This document shows positions 39,769 to 49,274 of a stretch of DNA of 64,000 bases, one piece after another. This DNA comes from Pseudoalteromonas phenolica (lineage in GTDB: Bacteria > Pseudomonadota > Gammaproteobacteria > Enterobacterales > Alteromonadaceae). The notes beneath the pieces are model-generated. The model ran no database searches, was not told where the DNA came from, and was given only the letters and a program-made list of their open reading frames with translations. The stretch lies in the NCBI RefSeq assembly GCF_001444405.1, contig NZ_CP013187.1, positions 992,001 through 1,056,000 on the forward strand, written 5' to 3'. Both the position numbers and the translations under genes were made by a program. Each line of letters opens with the position of its first letter. Within the stretch, counting starts at the first letter, position 1.

Positions 39769-41112
39769 ATGAGTTTCAATATTGCATTAACAGGATTGGC
39801 TGCGGCACAAAAAGACTTAGATGTCACAGCAAATAACATTGCTAACGTTAACACGACGGGTTTCAAAGAGTCTCGTGCAGAATTTGCAGATGTATATGCA
39901 TCGTCTGTATTTAGCTCTGGTAAAACTAAAAATGGCGACGGTGCTCAAACGACCATGGTTGCTCAGCAGTTCCACCAAGGCTCGCTTAAATTTACGCAAA
40001 ATTCTTTAGATTTAGCAATCACGGGTGAAGGTTATTTTGCGATGAGTGAAGACATTGCTTCGCAAGACTATACCTATACGCGTGCAGGTGCGTTTAAGCT
40101 TAATAAAGATAACTTCGTAACAGATGCCGCAGGTAATTACCTACAAGGCTTTCCCGTTGACCCAGGCACAGGTAATACAACATCACTGAGCCTGAGTACT
40201 GCTTCTCCAATTCAAATTCCTGACGCATCTGGTTCGCCTCGTCACACGTCAAACATTTATAGTTCAATGAACTTAGACTCGAGAGCAAGCGCACCATCAA
40301 CTACAACGTTTGATCCAGGTGACAGCACAAGTTATAACTCATCAACATCAACGACCATTTATGATTCGTTAGGTGAGCCACATGTTGTACAGTTCTTCTT
40401 TGTAAAACAAGACCCTGCTGTTGCAAATAACTCTTGGCAAGTGTATGCAACAATGGATGAAATCCCCATTGATATCAATGGTGGTGAAACATCTACAGGT
40501 GCACATACACCAATCGACACACTGCAATTTACAGCGGCAGGTTTACCAGATGTAACAGCCCCAGAGACAACATTCCCTGATATTAATATTGCATCGAGTG
40601 GATCCACAGGTCTGTCACTTCGACTAACAAATGGTGCCCAGTTCCCAAATGATATTACAGTGAACTGGAGTGATGAGGGTAACACCGCAAATAAGTTACC
40701 GACACAGTATGCAAGCCGATTTGAAGTTAAAGCGTTAGAGCAAGATGGTGCAACAGTAGGTCGATTAGCAGGTATTGATATTGGTACAGATGGTAAAGTG
40801 GTTGCATCATATTCAAATGGTGATACCTCTTTCCTTGGTCAAGTTGCCATGGTTCGTTTCTCAAACTCACAAGGTTTGTCTCAGGTTGGTGGTACAGCTT
40901 GGAAGAAGAGTTTAACCTCTGGTGAACCAATCGCAGGTGAACCAGGCTCAGGTACATTAGGTACAATTAACTCATCCGCTTTAGAGCAATCAAACGTTAA
41001 CCTTACAAATGAGTTAGTAGATTTGATTAGTGCTCAACGTAACTTCCAGGCTAACTCTCGTGCCTTAGAAGTTAACTCGACACTACAACAGAACATTCTA
41101 CAGATCCGATAA
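39769..41112 (+). CDS. flgE: flagellar hook protein FlgE
   Basis: A 447-residue hook subunit. N-terminus MSFNIALTGLAAAQKDLDVTANNIANVNTTGFKESRAEFADVYA and C-terminus SNVNLTNELVDLISAQRNFQANSRALEVNSTLQQNILQIR are the coiled ends of the axial family. Ser/Thr-rich middle domains form the hook surface. A terminator follows, so the flgB operon ends here. Confidence 0.96.
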   Translation: MSFNIALTGLAAAQKDLDVTANNIANVNTTGFKESRAEFADVYASSVFSSGKTKNGDGAQTTMVAQQFHQGSLKFTQNSLDLAITGEGYFAMSEDIASQDYTYTRAGAFKLNKDNFVTDAAGNYLQGFPVDPGTGNTTSLSLSTASPIQIPDASGSPRHTSNIYSSMNLDSRASAPSTTTFDPGDSTSYNSSTSTTIYDSLGEPHVVQFFFVKQDPAVANNSWQVYATMDEIPIDINGGETSTGAHTPIDTLQFTAAGLPDVTAPETTFPDINIASSGSTGLSLRLTNGAQFPNDITVNWSDEGNTANKLPTQYASRFEVKALEQDGATVGRLAGIDIGTDGKVVASYSNGDTSFLGQVAMVRFSNSQGLSQVGGTAWKKSLTSGEPIAGEPGSGTLGTINSSALEQSNVNLTNELVDLISAQRNFQANSRALEVNSTLQQNILQIR

Positions 41113-41133
41113 TCACTTAACCCCTCTTTCATC

Positions 41134-41165
41134 AAGGCCGCAACAGCGGCCTTTCTTTTCTTTTT
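41134..41165 (+). terminator. terminator of flgBCDE
   Basis: AAGGCCGC / GCGGCCTT with an AACA loop, followed by TCTTTTCTTTTTT. Confidence 0.88.
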
Positions 41166-41183
41166 TAAATGTCAAAATTAGGT

Positions 41184-41199
41184 TGGCACTTTTATTGCT
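41184..41199 (+). promoter_or_regulatory. sigma-54 promoter of flgF
   Basis: TGGCACTTTTATTGCT is a near-perfect sigma-54 element (TGGCAC, GG-N10-GC), 36 bases before flgF. It should drive flgFGHI. Confidence 0.85.
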
Positions 41200-41234
41200 T
41201 TATTAGGTTTAAGATTAATTTTTAGGCCAATGTA

Positions 41235-41999
41235 ATGGATAAAATGCTGTATATCGCAATGTCGGGCGCCAAACAAAGTTTGCGCGGTGTGGCATTAAAA
41301 GCGAATAACCTAGCCAATGCCAATACCACAGGCTTTAAAGCTGACTTTGCTCAAGCACGTTCAATGCAAGCGTTTGGGGAAGGTTTACCAACACGAGTGT
41401 TTGCAATGCAAGAGCGCCCAGGCACCAATATGACTATGGGGGCTGTTGTTGAAACAGGCAGAGACCTAGACATAGCGGTAGACCAGAAGTCTTGGATCAG
41501 TGTGCTAGATGCTTCTGGTGAAGAAGCGTACACCAAAGTTGGTACCTTAAATATCAAAACGGATGGGTCATTAGTAACAAGCCATGGCCGTCAAGTAATT
41601 GGCGAAGGTGGTCCAATAATTTTACCTGTACCGGTTGATAAGGTTGTGTTCAGTGACGACGGTTCTATCCAAGTCCGTCCTCAGGGCGCACCAGCGAATT
41701 TTTTAGAAGTGGTTGATAGGCTTAAAATTATCGAGGCTGACAATAGTAAACTGCAAAAAGGCAATGATGGCTTATTTCGTCCTAAAGAAGAGGCATTAGA
41801 AGATGGCTTTTGTGGTTTCTGCGATATATCCCCTACAGCTCGAGTAATGAGTGGCATGTTGGAGATGTCTAATGTCAACCCTGTGCATGAAATGACAGAC
41901 ATGATTAACCATCAACGTCAATTTGAAATGCAAATGAAGTTAATGAAAAAAGCAGAAGAGATGGATGAAAAGCATGTCACTCTTCTTCGTATAGTATGA
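41235..41999 (+). CDS. flgF: flagellar basal-body rod protein FlgF
   Basis: A 254-residue rod protein starting MDKMLYIAMSGAKQSLRGVALKANNLANANTTGFKADFAQARSM, which distinguishes FlgF from FlgG. The C-terminus (MSNVNPVHEMTDMINHQRQFEMQMKLM) is the usual axial coiled end. flgG follows after 17 bases. Confidence 0.95.
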   Translation: MDKMLYIAMSGAKQSLRGVALKANNLANANTTGFKADFAQARSMQAFGEGLPTRVFAMQERPGTNMTMGAVVETGRDLDIAVDQKSWISVLDASGEEAYTKVGTLNIKTDGSLVTSHGRQVIGEGGPIILPVPVDKVVFSDDGSIQVRPQGAPANFLEVVDRLKIIEADNSKLQKGNDGLFRPKEEALEDGFCGFCDISPTARVMSGMLEMSNVNPVHEMTDMINHQRQFEMQMKLMKKAEEMDEKHVTLLRIV

Positions 42000-42016
42000 T
42001 GAGTGAGGTATAAGTT

Positions 42017-42805
42017 ATGAACCCAGCATTATGGATCAGTAAAACAGGCCTAGATGCCCAGCAAACTGATATTTCGGTTATCTCGAATAACCTCGCCAAC
42101 GCCAGTACCGTTGGTTACAAAAAGAGCCGCGCGATTTTTGAAGATCTGCTTTATCAAAATATCAATCAGCCGGGTGGCCGTTCTTCACAAGATACTGAAC
42201 TGCCGTCAGGCTTGATGTTAGGTGCAGGTGCAAAAGTAGTTGCTAACCAAAAGAACTTTTCTCAAGGTAATATGCAAAGCACCGAAAATTCACTGGATTG
42301 GATGATTCAAGGTCCTGGCTTCTTCGAAATTCAAATGCCAGATGGCACTGTTGCTTACTCCCGTAATGGTCAATTTACTACAGATGAAAATGGCCGAATT
42401 GTTACTTCAGGCGCCGGTTTTCCTGTACAACCAGAAATGAATGTACCAGATGATGCGAAATCTATCAGTATTTCGCAAGATGGTGAAGTGTCAGTAACCA
42501 TTGCAGGTCAAGCAGAAAATGTCGTTATTGGTCAGTTAGTGATTAGTGACTTTATTAATCCGTCAGGTTTAGAACCAATCGGGCAAAACCTGTACACAGA
42601 GACAGCAGTAAGTGGTGCGCCTGTTCAGGGTAACCCGAGTGTTGATGGATTAGGTTCTATTGTGCAAGGTGCGCTCGAAACATCAAACGTTAATGTAACC
42701 GAAGAGTTGGTGAACCTTATTGAAACTCAACGTGTTTATGAAATGAACTCAAAGGTTATCTCAAAAGTAGACGAGATGCTGAGCTACATTAACCAACAAT
42801 TATAA
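42017..42805 (+). CDS. flgG: flagellar distal rod protein FlgG
   Basis: A 262-residue protein with MNPALWISKTGLDAQQTDISVISNNLANASTVGYKKSRAIFEDLLYQ and the end ETSNVNVTEELVNLIETQRVYEMNSKVISKVDEMLSYINQQL, diagnostic of FlgG. It forms the distal rod passing through the P and L rings encoded just downstream. Confidence 0.96.
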   Translation: MNPALWISKTGLDAQQTDISVISNNLANASTVGYKKSRAIFEDLLYQNINQPGGRSSQDTELPSGLMLGAGAKVVANQKNFSQGNMQSTENSLDWMIQGPGFFEIQMPDGTVAYSRNGQFTTDENGRIVTSGAGFPVQPEMNVPDDAKSISISQDGEVSVTIAGQAENVVIGQLVISDFINPSGLEPIGQNLYTETAVSGAPVQGNPSVDGLGSIVQGALETSNVNVTEELVNLIETQRVYEMNSKVISKVDEMLSYINQQL

Positions 42806-42819
42806 CTCTGGAGGCTACT

Positions 42820-43503
42820 ATGCGTATTGTAGGTTTAATCATTTTAGGCTCGTTATTTTTAACTGGGTGTGTGTCTACACAAAACAAAAATGTCGTGAAA
42901 GACGATCCTTACTATGCGCCTATTTATCCAGAGCAACAAGCTGAGCAAATTGTAGCAACAGGTTCTCTTTTTAACCCAAATTTATCAAATGATTTATATG
43001 GTGATAAAAAGGCATTACGTGTTGGCGATATTTTGACAGTCGTACTTAGAGAGACAACGTCTGCAACAAAAGCCGCTAATACAACAACAGGAAAATCAAC
43101 TGCAGCATCATTAGATCCAGTAGTAGGACTTGGTGGAGCAAACGTAAATATTGGCAGTCAAAGCCTCCAGTTTGGCATGAACTCCAGTAACTCTTTCTCA
43201 GGCGACAGCCAAGCAAACCAATCGAATAGTTTATTTGGTAATATCTCGGTGAATGTAATGCGAGTGCTACCGAATGGTAACTTAGTCGTACGTGGTGAAA
43301 AGTGGCTAACTTTAAACACGGGTGAAGAGTTTATGCGAATAGAGGGGATTATTCGTGCTGCGGATGTTAAATCAGATAATACGGTTGAGTCGAATCGTAT
43401 TGCCAATGCGCGAATTCAATACTCAGGTAAAGGTGATGGTCAAGAAGCACAAAGTGCGGGTTGGTTAGCTAAGTTTTTCTTAAGTACCTTGATGCCATTT
43501 TAA
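42820..43503 (+). CDS. flgH: flagellar L-ring protein FlgH
   Basis: A 227-residue lipoprotein with lipobox FLTGC (cysteine at about residue 17). Conserved segments are GSLFNPN...LYGDKKALRVGDILTVVLRETTSATKAANT and NGNLVVRGEKWLTLNTGEEFMRIEGIIRAADV. It forms the outer-membrane bushing of the rod. Confidence 0.95.
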   Translation: MRIVGLIILGSLFLTGCVSTQNKNVVKDDPYYAPIYPEQQAEQIVATGSLFNPNLSNDLYGDKKALRVGDILTVVLRETTSATKAANTTTGKSTAASLDPVVGLGGANVNIGSQSLQFGMNSSNSFSGDSQANQSNSLFGNISVNVMRVLPNGNLVVRGEKWLTLNTGEEFMRIEGIIRAADVKSDNTVESNRIANARIQYSGKGDGQEAQSAGWLAKFFLSTLMPF

Positions 43504-43509
43504 GGAACC

Positions 43510-44607
43510 ATGATGAAAATGTTTAAAGTAATGACAGTGGCTTTACTATTAGTAATAAGCCAAGCAGCGCAAGCTGAGCGAATTAAAGATGTCAGCATGG
43601 TTGAAGGTGTTCGCTCTAACCAATTGGTGGGCTATGGTTTAGTAGTTGGTTTACCAGGTACAGGTGAGCAATCTCGCTTCACAGAGCAAAGCTTTAAAGC
43701 CATGTTAAGTGGCTTCGGTATCACTTTGCCTGACAGCTTGAAGCCAAAAATTAAAAATGTGGCGGCAGTGGCCGTGCATGCTGAGTTACCACCATTTGTG
43801 AAGCCAGGCCAGAATATTGACATTACAGTGTCGTCAATAGGCAGCGCAGGCAGCCTGAGAGGGGGCACCTTACTGCAAACTTTCCTTAAAGGGGTCGACG
43901 GTAATGTGTATGCCATTGCACAAGGTAGTTTAATTGTGGGTGGTCTAGGCGCTGAAGGGCTAGACGGAAGTAGAGTTGTTATCAATACACCTACTGTTGG
44001 CCGAGTTCCAAATGGGGCGACAGTTGAGCGAGCGGTTGCAAGCCCTTTTACACAGGGTGACTTTATTACTTTTAACCTTAATCGTCCTGACTTTACAACA
44101 GCAAAACGTTTGGCTGACACCATTAATGACTTGGTCGGACCTAATAGTGCAAAGCCAATGGATGCTGCGTCTGTTCGTGTAATTGCGCCTCGTGACCCTT
44201 CACAGCGCGTTGCTTATTTATCGACACTTGAGAATTTAGAGTTCAAACCGGCAGATACTTCAGCCAAGATTATCGTCAATTCACGTACAGGCACGATTGT
44301 GATTGGTAAAAATGTTAAATTACAACCAGCTGCCATTACCCATGGTGGCTTAACAGTGACGATTTCTGAAGATCAAATGGTATCTCAGCCACAACCTTTA
44401 GCAAATGGCGAAACGGTTGTAACCCGCCAAAGTATCGTCGATGTTAATCAAGATGACTCAAGAGCATTTGTTTTTAATCCAGGTGTAAGCCTTGATGATT
44501 TGGTCAGAGCGATTAATGAAGTAGGTGCTGCGCCAGGGGATTTAATGGCGATCCTAGAAGCACTGAAAGAAGCCGGTGCTATTAATGGTCAATTAGTCGT
44601 CATTTAG
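43510..44607 (+). CDS. flgI: flagellar P-ring protein FlgI
   Basis: A 365-residue periplasmic protein with a signal peptide ending about AAQA (residue 22), then [32 protein letters not shown], the hallmark of FlgI. AAGGA precedes two adjacent ATGs. It forms the peptidoglycan-level ring and needs FlgA. A terminator follows. Confidence 0.96.
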   Translation: MMKMFKVMTVALLLVISQAAQAERIKDVSMVEGVRSNQLVGYGLVVGLPGTGEQSRFTEQSFKAMLSGFGITLPDSLKPKIKNVAAVAVHAELPPFVKPGQNIDITVSSIGSAGSLRGGTLLQTFLKGVDGNVYAIAQGSLIVGGLGAEGLDGSRVVINTPTVGRVPNGATVERAVASPFTQGDFITFNLNRPDFTTAKRLADTINDLVGPNSAKPMDAASVRVIAPRDPSQRVAYLSTLENLEFKPADTSAKIIVNSRTGTIVIGKNVKLQPAAITHGGLTVTISEDQMVSQPQPLANGETVVTRQSIVDVNQDDSRAFVFNPGVSLDDLVRAINEVGAAPGDLMAILEALKEAGAINGQLVVI

Positions 44608-44631
44608 TGTTTTATTTATAATCAGATACTT

Positions 44632-44658
44632 AGCCTCGCAATTGCGAGGCTTTTTTTT
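44632..44658 (+). terminator. terminator of flgFGHI
   Basis: The self-complementary AGCCTCGCAATTGCGAGGCT is followed by a T-run. The T-run leads straight into the -24 element of the next sigma-54 promoter. Confidence 0.9.
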
Positions 44659-44673
44659 GGCTCGATTATTGCT
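44658..44673 (+). promoter_or_regulatory. sigma-54 promoter of flgJ
   Basis: TGGCTCGATTATTGCT has GG-N10-GC, 32 bases before flgJ, and probably drives flgJKL. Its -24 T is the last base of the flgI terminator U-run. Confidence 0.75.
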
Positions 44674-44704
44674 TTGTTAGTGTATGACTAATTTAGTGTA
44701 ATTG

Positions 44705-45691
44705 ATGAGTATGAATACCAATCCGTTAGAAAAACAAAACTTCTTTGATTTAGGTGATCTAAATGCACTTAGACAAGATGCGTTGAAAAGCGGTGGCGAT
44801 CAACAAGCATCGAATGAAGCACTAAAAAAAGCAGCTGAGCAGTTTGAATCTATTTTTACGCAAATGCTGATGAAAAGTATGCGTAAAGCCAATGAAGCAA
44901 TGGAAGATAAAAACAGCCCATTTAATTCAAGTGGTGTGAAGTTCTTTCAGGAGATGCATGATCAACAGCTTTCTTTAGAGTTATCAAAAAAAGGTAGTCT
45001 TGGATTAGCCGATCTCATTGTTAAACAGCTTTCACCTAATGTTGAAGGTTATAAGCCGTCATCCGTTCTTCGTAATGATGCACAGTTACCTATGCAAAAA
45101 CCCACACCTGAGCAACTTCCTGAATTTATTCGTCGTCAGCCTGAAATAGCGCCGGAGGTTGCTAAAGCAGTAAAAGCCGATGAACAACCTCGCTTTGATT
45201 CTCCGGAGTCATTTATCAGTGAGATGTGGGAACACGCTAAAACAGCAGCACAGAAAATTGGTTTGAACCCAGCGGTAATGATTGCGCAAGCAGCGCTCGA
45301 AACAGGCTGGGGTAAGCATGTTATTGCTAAGCAAGATGGCAGTAGCAGCCTTAACTTATTTAATATCAAAGCGGATAGATCTTGGCAGGGAGAGCATGCC
45401 AAAAAAATGACATTAGAGTTTGAGAAAGGCTTGCCTGTACAAAAACAAGCCAGCTTCAGAGCTTATGAATCAATAAAAGACAGTATTAATGATTATGTGA
45501 ATTTTCTTCAAAGCAATCCGCGTTATAGCCAAGCATTGAATAATGCTGATAAGCCTGAAAAGTACTTAGATGAACTACAGCAAGCTGGCTATGCCACAGA
45601 TCCGAATTACGCAGAAAAAATAAAAAATGTCTTACAGCGAGGAGAATTTAAACAAATGTTAACGTCGCTAGTACGTCAAGGAGTTAACTAA
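44705..45691 (+). CDS. flgJ: flagellar rod-capping peptidoglycan hydrolase FlgJ
   Basis: About 328 residues in two domains. The N-terminal rod-binding/capping part has ALKKAAEQFESIFTQMLMKSMRKANEAM and FQEMHDQQLSLELSKKG. A C-terminal N-acetylglucosaminidase domain has NPAVMIAQAALETGWGKHVI, with the catalytic Glu in ALETGWG, and YESIKDSINDYVNFL. A TTG three bases upstream of the chosen ATG is also possible. It opens a hole in the wall for the rod. Confidence 0.94.
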   Translation: MSMNTNPLEKQNFFDLGDLNALRQDALKSGGDQQASNEALKKAAEQFESIFTQMLMKSMRKANEAMEDKNSPFNSSGVKFFQEMHDQQLSLELSKKGSLGLADLIVKQLSPNVEGYKPSSVLRNDAQLPMQKPTPEQLPEFIRRQPEIAPEVAKAVKADEQPRFDSPESFISEMWEHAKTAAQKIGLNPAVMIAQAALETGWGKHVIAKQDGSSSLNLFNIKADRSWQGEHAKKMTLEFEKGLPVQKQASFRAYESIKDSINDYVNFLQSNPRYSQALNNADKPEKYLDELQQAGYATDPNYAEKIKNVLQRGEFKQMLTSLVRQGVN

Positions 45692-45692
45692 G

Positions 45693-47699
45693 ATGTCTTT
45701 CAATTTAATGAATATTGGTAGTGCGGGGATCAGAGCGAACTCTGAATTACTTCAAACGACCAGTAAGAACATCTCTAACTTAAATACTAAGGGCTATATT
45801 CGTGAAAGAACCGAACATAGCACTATGGTGGGTAATCAAGTTGGCCGTGGCGAAACTGTTCGTTTAATTAATGAATTTGCTCAAAAGCAATTGAATCGTG
45901 ATATTTCTAATAAAACCTATTACGAACAATTTGTAACAGAGTCTTCTCGCGTAGATACCTTGTTTGGGGAAGAGTCAAATAGTTTAAATAACAGCATTAA
46001 CTCATTATTTAATAACCTGCAAGAAGCAATGAATTTGCCTTCCTCAACGGTGACACGTTCACTGTTTTTAACTGATGCTCAAAACTTAGTTGATCAGATG
46101 GACCGTCTTTCGGGGATTGTTTTTGATCAGAATAACATTGTGAATGAACAGCTGAGTATTATGGCGGATGAAGCCAATAACCTTATCCAAAAGATCAGTG
46201 ATTTAAATGACAAAGTCGTCGCAGTTGAGCTGCAATCAGGAATTACTAGTGGAAATTCAGTGGTTAATGAGCGTGATGAAGCAATTAAAGATTTAGCTGA
46301 GCTGGTGGATATTGAAACCTTAGACGGGCCAAACGGTGAAAAGTTAGTTTTCCTGGGGTCTGGTCAATCACTGGTGATGGAAAATGGCACATTTAATACC
46401 TTCGACATGGATGGCGATCCAGATCCAAATATCAAAGAATTAAAGCTAGACTCTCCAGACGGTAAGGCCATTGAGTTAGATGTGAATATTAGTTCGCTTC
46501 GAGGAAAAATGGGTGGCCTTCTGGCCTTTAGAGATGAAATATTACATCCAGCCCAGAATCAACTAGGCCAAATAGGCTTAGCATTAGCTGATGCCTTTAA
46601 TGAACAAAACAAAAAGGGTATGGACTTAGACGGTAATATTGGCGGTGACATTTTTTCGATTCCTACTGTAGGCGGCTATGCCTATGCCGATAACACGGGT
46701 ACTGCTTCAGTTAATGCGACAGTTGAAGCTGGGAAAGGTTCTGAAATCCCAGCAACTGATTTTAGAGTAACTTTTACGAGCGCAACAACGGTCGAAATTG
46801 CTGCTGTAGACAGCAAAGGTAATGTGATAGGTACGCCATCAACTGCTAATGTAACAGCTGGGGTTATTGATTCAAGCACTATCACAAGTGGCGAGTCTTT
46901 TGGTTTAGAAATGGATGTGTCTGGTACCGCAAATACAGGAGATAGCTTCTTAATTAAATTGAACTCGAGCGCAGCTTCAACAATGGAACTTGCTACAGAA
47001 AGGCCTGAAAGTTTGGCATTGGCTTCACCTATAAGAACAACAACTGAAGCAAATAACACTAGCAATGCCACAATCTCAGTCGGTTCAGTAACTAACACAG
47101 GCACTGGCAGTAACTTTACAGCTTCGCCTCCAAGTTTGACTCAAGGTGATATCACTTTGACCAAAACAGGTAATGCCAATGAATACCAAATTCAAGATGG
47201 CAACGGTACAACTACATTTACGATTACACCGCCTGCTGAGAATATTTTAGCGCAAGCTGGCGCGCCTTATGACAGTTATGGTTTTGATTTTAACATCGAT
47301 GGTACAGCGGCAACTGGTGATGTTTTTACCATTGAATTCAATACAGGCGGCTTTGACGATAACCGAAATGGGCTTGAGTTATCAATGCTTCCATCCGAAG
47401 AGCTCGTTCGACAGAATGTAGTAACGACAGCAACCGCAGATAACTTAAAAACTTTTAATGAAGCATACGCTGGGCTAGTGACAGAAATCGGTGTAATTGC
47501 AAACCAAGCGAAAACCAATGGCGCCGCTTTTGAGGCACTTGCTGAACAATCAGAAGCTTGGTTTGAGTCAATGTCGGGCGTTAATTTAGATGAAGAAGCT
47601 GCAAATTTATTACGTTTTCAACAAGCTTATTCTGCATCAGCGCAAATAATCACAACAGCTCGAACTGTGTTCGATACTTTATTAAGTGCAACGAGGTAA
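45693..47699 (+). CDS. flgK: hook-filament junction protein FlgK
   Basis: A 668-residue protein, longer than the roughly 550 residues of E. coli FlgK. The ends are canonical: FNLMNIGSAGIRANSELLQTTSKNISNLNTKGYIRERTEH, and NLDEEAANLLRFQQAYSASAQIITTARTVFDTLLSATR. The extra length lies at about residues 330-560, where two related beta-rich segments occur (FGLEMDVSGTANTGDSFLIKLN near 403 and YGFDFNIDGTAATGDVFTIEFN near 528). These are probably surface-exposed domains. It starts one base after flgJ stops. Confidence 0.95.
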   Translation: MSFNLMNIGSAGIRANSELLQTTSKNISNLNTKGYIRERTEHSTMVGNQVGRGETVRLINEFAQKQLNRDISNKTYYEQFVTESSRVDTLFGEESNSLNNSINSLFNNLQEAMNLPSSTVTRSLFLTDAQNLVDQMDRLSGIVFDQNNIVNEQLSIMADEANNLIQKISDLNDKVVAVELQSGITSGNSVVNERDEAIKDLAELVDIETLDGPNGEKLVFLGSGQSLVMENGTFNTFDMDGDPDPNIKELKLDSPDGKAIELDVNISSLRGKMGGLLAFRDEILHPAQNQLGQIGLALADAFNEQNKKGMDLDGNIGGDIFSIPTVGGYAYADNTGTASVNATVEAGKGSEIPATDFRVTFTSATTVEIAAVDSKGNVIGTPSTANVTAGVIDSSTITSGESFGLEMDVSGTANTGDSFLIKLNSSAASTMELATERPESLALASPIRTTTEANNTSNATISVGSVTNTGTGSNFTASPPSLTQGDITLTKTGNANEYQIQDGNGTTTFTITPPAENILAQAGAPYDSYGFDFNIDGTAATGDVFTIEFNTGGFDDNRNGLELSMLPSEELVRQNVVTTATADNLKTFNEAYAGLVTEIGVIANQAKTNGAAFEALAEQSEAWFESMSGVNLDEEAANLLRFQQAYSASAQIITTARTVFDTLLSATR

Positions 47700-47705
47700 T
47701 AAATT

Positions 47706-48938
47706 ATGCGTTTATCTCATAATATGATTTTTAAAAATAACCTCAGTTCTATATTGAACAATCAGCAAGAGGTTAACAAAGCTCAAGAGCAAGTGACGAC
47801 TCAAAAGCGCGTGTTAAGTGCTTCAGATGACCCCTCTGCTATGGCGCGTGCGTTACTATATGGCGACAAAATTCAGACTAATGAGCAGTACACCAAAAAT
47901 TTGACGATGTTAAAAAGTCGGCTAGATACCCAAGAAGGGGTCTTAGAGAACATTAAGGACTCCTTAACACGTGCGCATGTGCTGACTGTTCAAGCGGGTA
48001 ATGGTGCATTAACCAAACCAGATAGAGCGGCACTCTCTGAAGAATTAAGTGCAATAAAAACCGCAGTGCTTGATTTAATGAATGCCAAGAGTGAAGACGG
48101 TCGCTATATTTTTTCTGGATATCAGGATAATACAAAAACTTTCTCTTATGATAGTGCTAATGGTCGTTATGCATACAATGGTGACCAAGGGCAGCATAAA
48201 ATAAAAGTGGCTGAGGGCGTCGAGATCAAATCGAGTGATAATGGCTTTGATGTCTTTGAAAGTGTAGAGCAAAGATTAAATGTTGTATCAAATACAGGAG
48301 TTGTCTCGGGTGGTGTCACCAGTGCCAGTTTATATGTAACTGAGCAAGGTACTTTTGATGAATTTCATAAAGACAATTTTAATGCAGATCCAACAGCGCC
48401 AGCTGGCAGTAATACATTTAGCCTCACATTGACGACAGGCACACCTAATACATACCAATTACAACAAGGGGCGACAGTTTTGGAGACTGGTAGTTATGAC
48501 ACTATGCCAGTTTTGATTAAAGGAATTGAGTTTGAATTCTCTGGGGGGAGTGGGCAGATAGACTTTGATTTAGAAGAGCCCAAAAAAGATAATGTGTTGA
48601 ATACAATTGATGATTTAGTTTCCGCTTTAGAAAATGAATCGATAAGTGATAAGGATTACAGGCAAGTACTGGCGGATTCTATGCAAGGTATCGAAAGTGC
48701 AAAAAATCTTGTCTCTCAAACACAGTCTGGTCTAGGAGGTAGGTTAAATACTGCAACTAGGATAACAGAAGCAAATAATGATCTAGATACAAACAATAAG
48801 TTAGCAAAAGCAGAGCTAATTGAGTTGGACATGGCAGAGGCCATCACCGAGTTAACAAAACATGAGACAGCTTTACAGGCGTCCCAAGCAACTTTCGGCC
48901 GATTATCTAATTTATCGTTGCTAGATTATATTCGTTAA
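47706..48938 (+). CDS. flgL: hook-filament junction protein FlgL
   Basis: A 410-residue hook-associated protein with a flagellin-like N-terminus (MRLSHNMIFKNNLSSILNNQQEVNKAQEQVTTQKRVLSASDDPSAMARAL) and C-terminus (LIELDMAEAITELTKHETALQASQATFGRLSNLSLLDYIR). The middle carries a beta-rich insert ending GQIDFDLEEP, comparable with the inserts of FlgK. It joins FlgK to the filament. Confidence 0.94.
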   Translation: MRLSHNMIFKNNLSSILNNQQEVNKAQEQVTTQKRVLSASDDPSAMARALLYGDKIQTNEQYTKNLTMLKSRLDTQEGVLENIKDSLTRAHVLTVQAGNGALTKPDRAALSEELSAIKTAVLDLMNAKSEDGRYIFSGYQDNTKTFSYDSANGRYAYNGDQGQHKIKVAEGVEIKSSDNGFDVFESVEQRLNVVSNTGVVSGGVTSASLYVTEQGTFDEFHKDNFNADPTAPAGSNTFSLTLTTGTPNTYQLQQGATVLETGSYDTMPVLIKGIEFEFSGGSGQIDFDLEEPKKDNVLNTIDDLVSALENESISDKDYRQVLADSMQGIESAKNLVSQTQSGLGGRLNTATRITEANNDLDTNNKLAKAELIELDMAEAITELTKHETALQASQATFGRLSNLSLLDYIR

Positions 48939-48951
48939 TGACTATCATAAG

Positions 48952-48984
48952 AAAAAGGCTGCCATTTATTTGGCAGCCTTTTTT
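48952..48984 (+). terminator. terminator of flgJKL
   Basis: AAAAAGGCTGCCA / TGGCAGCCTTTTT with a TTTATT loop, 13 bases after the flgL stop. The rest of 48985-49274 is very AT-rich leader DNA with the sigma-28 promoter of the first flagellin; no gene is seen. Confidence 0.9.
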
Positions 48985-49154
48985 CGTTTAGGCTTTCAAA
49001 AAAGCAAAATAGAACAGTTTGAGTTTGATTAAAAACAAGAAAATGTAATATCGACTACAAAAATAACTTTATGTAGCCATAGTATAAATATGTATCTAAT
49101 TTAATTTAAATCTTATTAAAAACATAGGGTTAAATATTTTTTAAAAAAAAATAC

Positions 49155-49181
49155 TAAAGGAATTTTTTTGCCGCCCGATAA
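49155..49181 (+). promoter_or_regulatory. sigma-28 promoter of the first flagellin
   Basis: TAAA (49155-49158), 15 bases and CCCGATAA (49174-49181) match the sigma-28 pattern. The leader to the start codon is about 85 bases. Confidence 0.78.
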
Positions 49182-49274
49182 CTTAAGTAACCAAGCCGGA
49201 GAGTACAATTTAAACCGAAGGCTTAAAGTTAATAGTTTGAGAGTAAACAACAAGTTTACATCGGGAGAATTATC

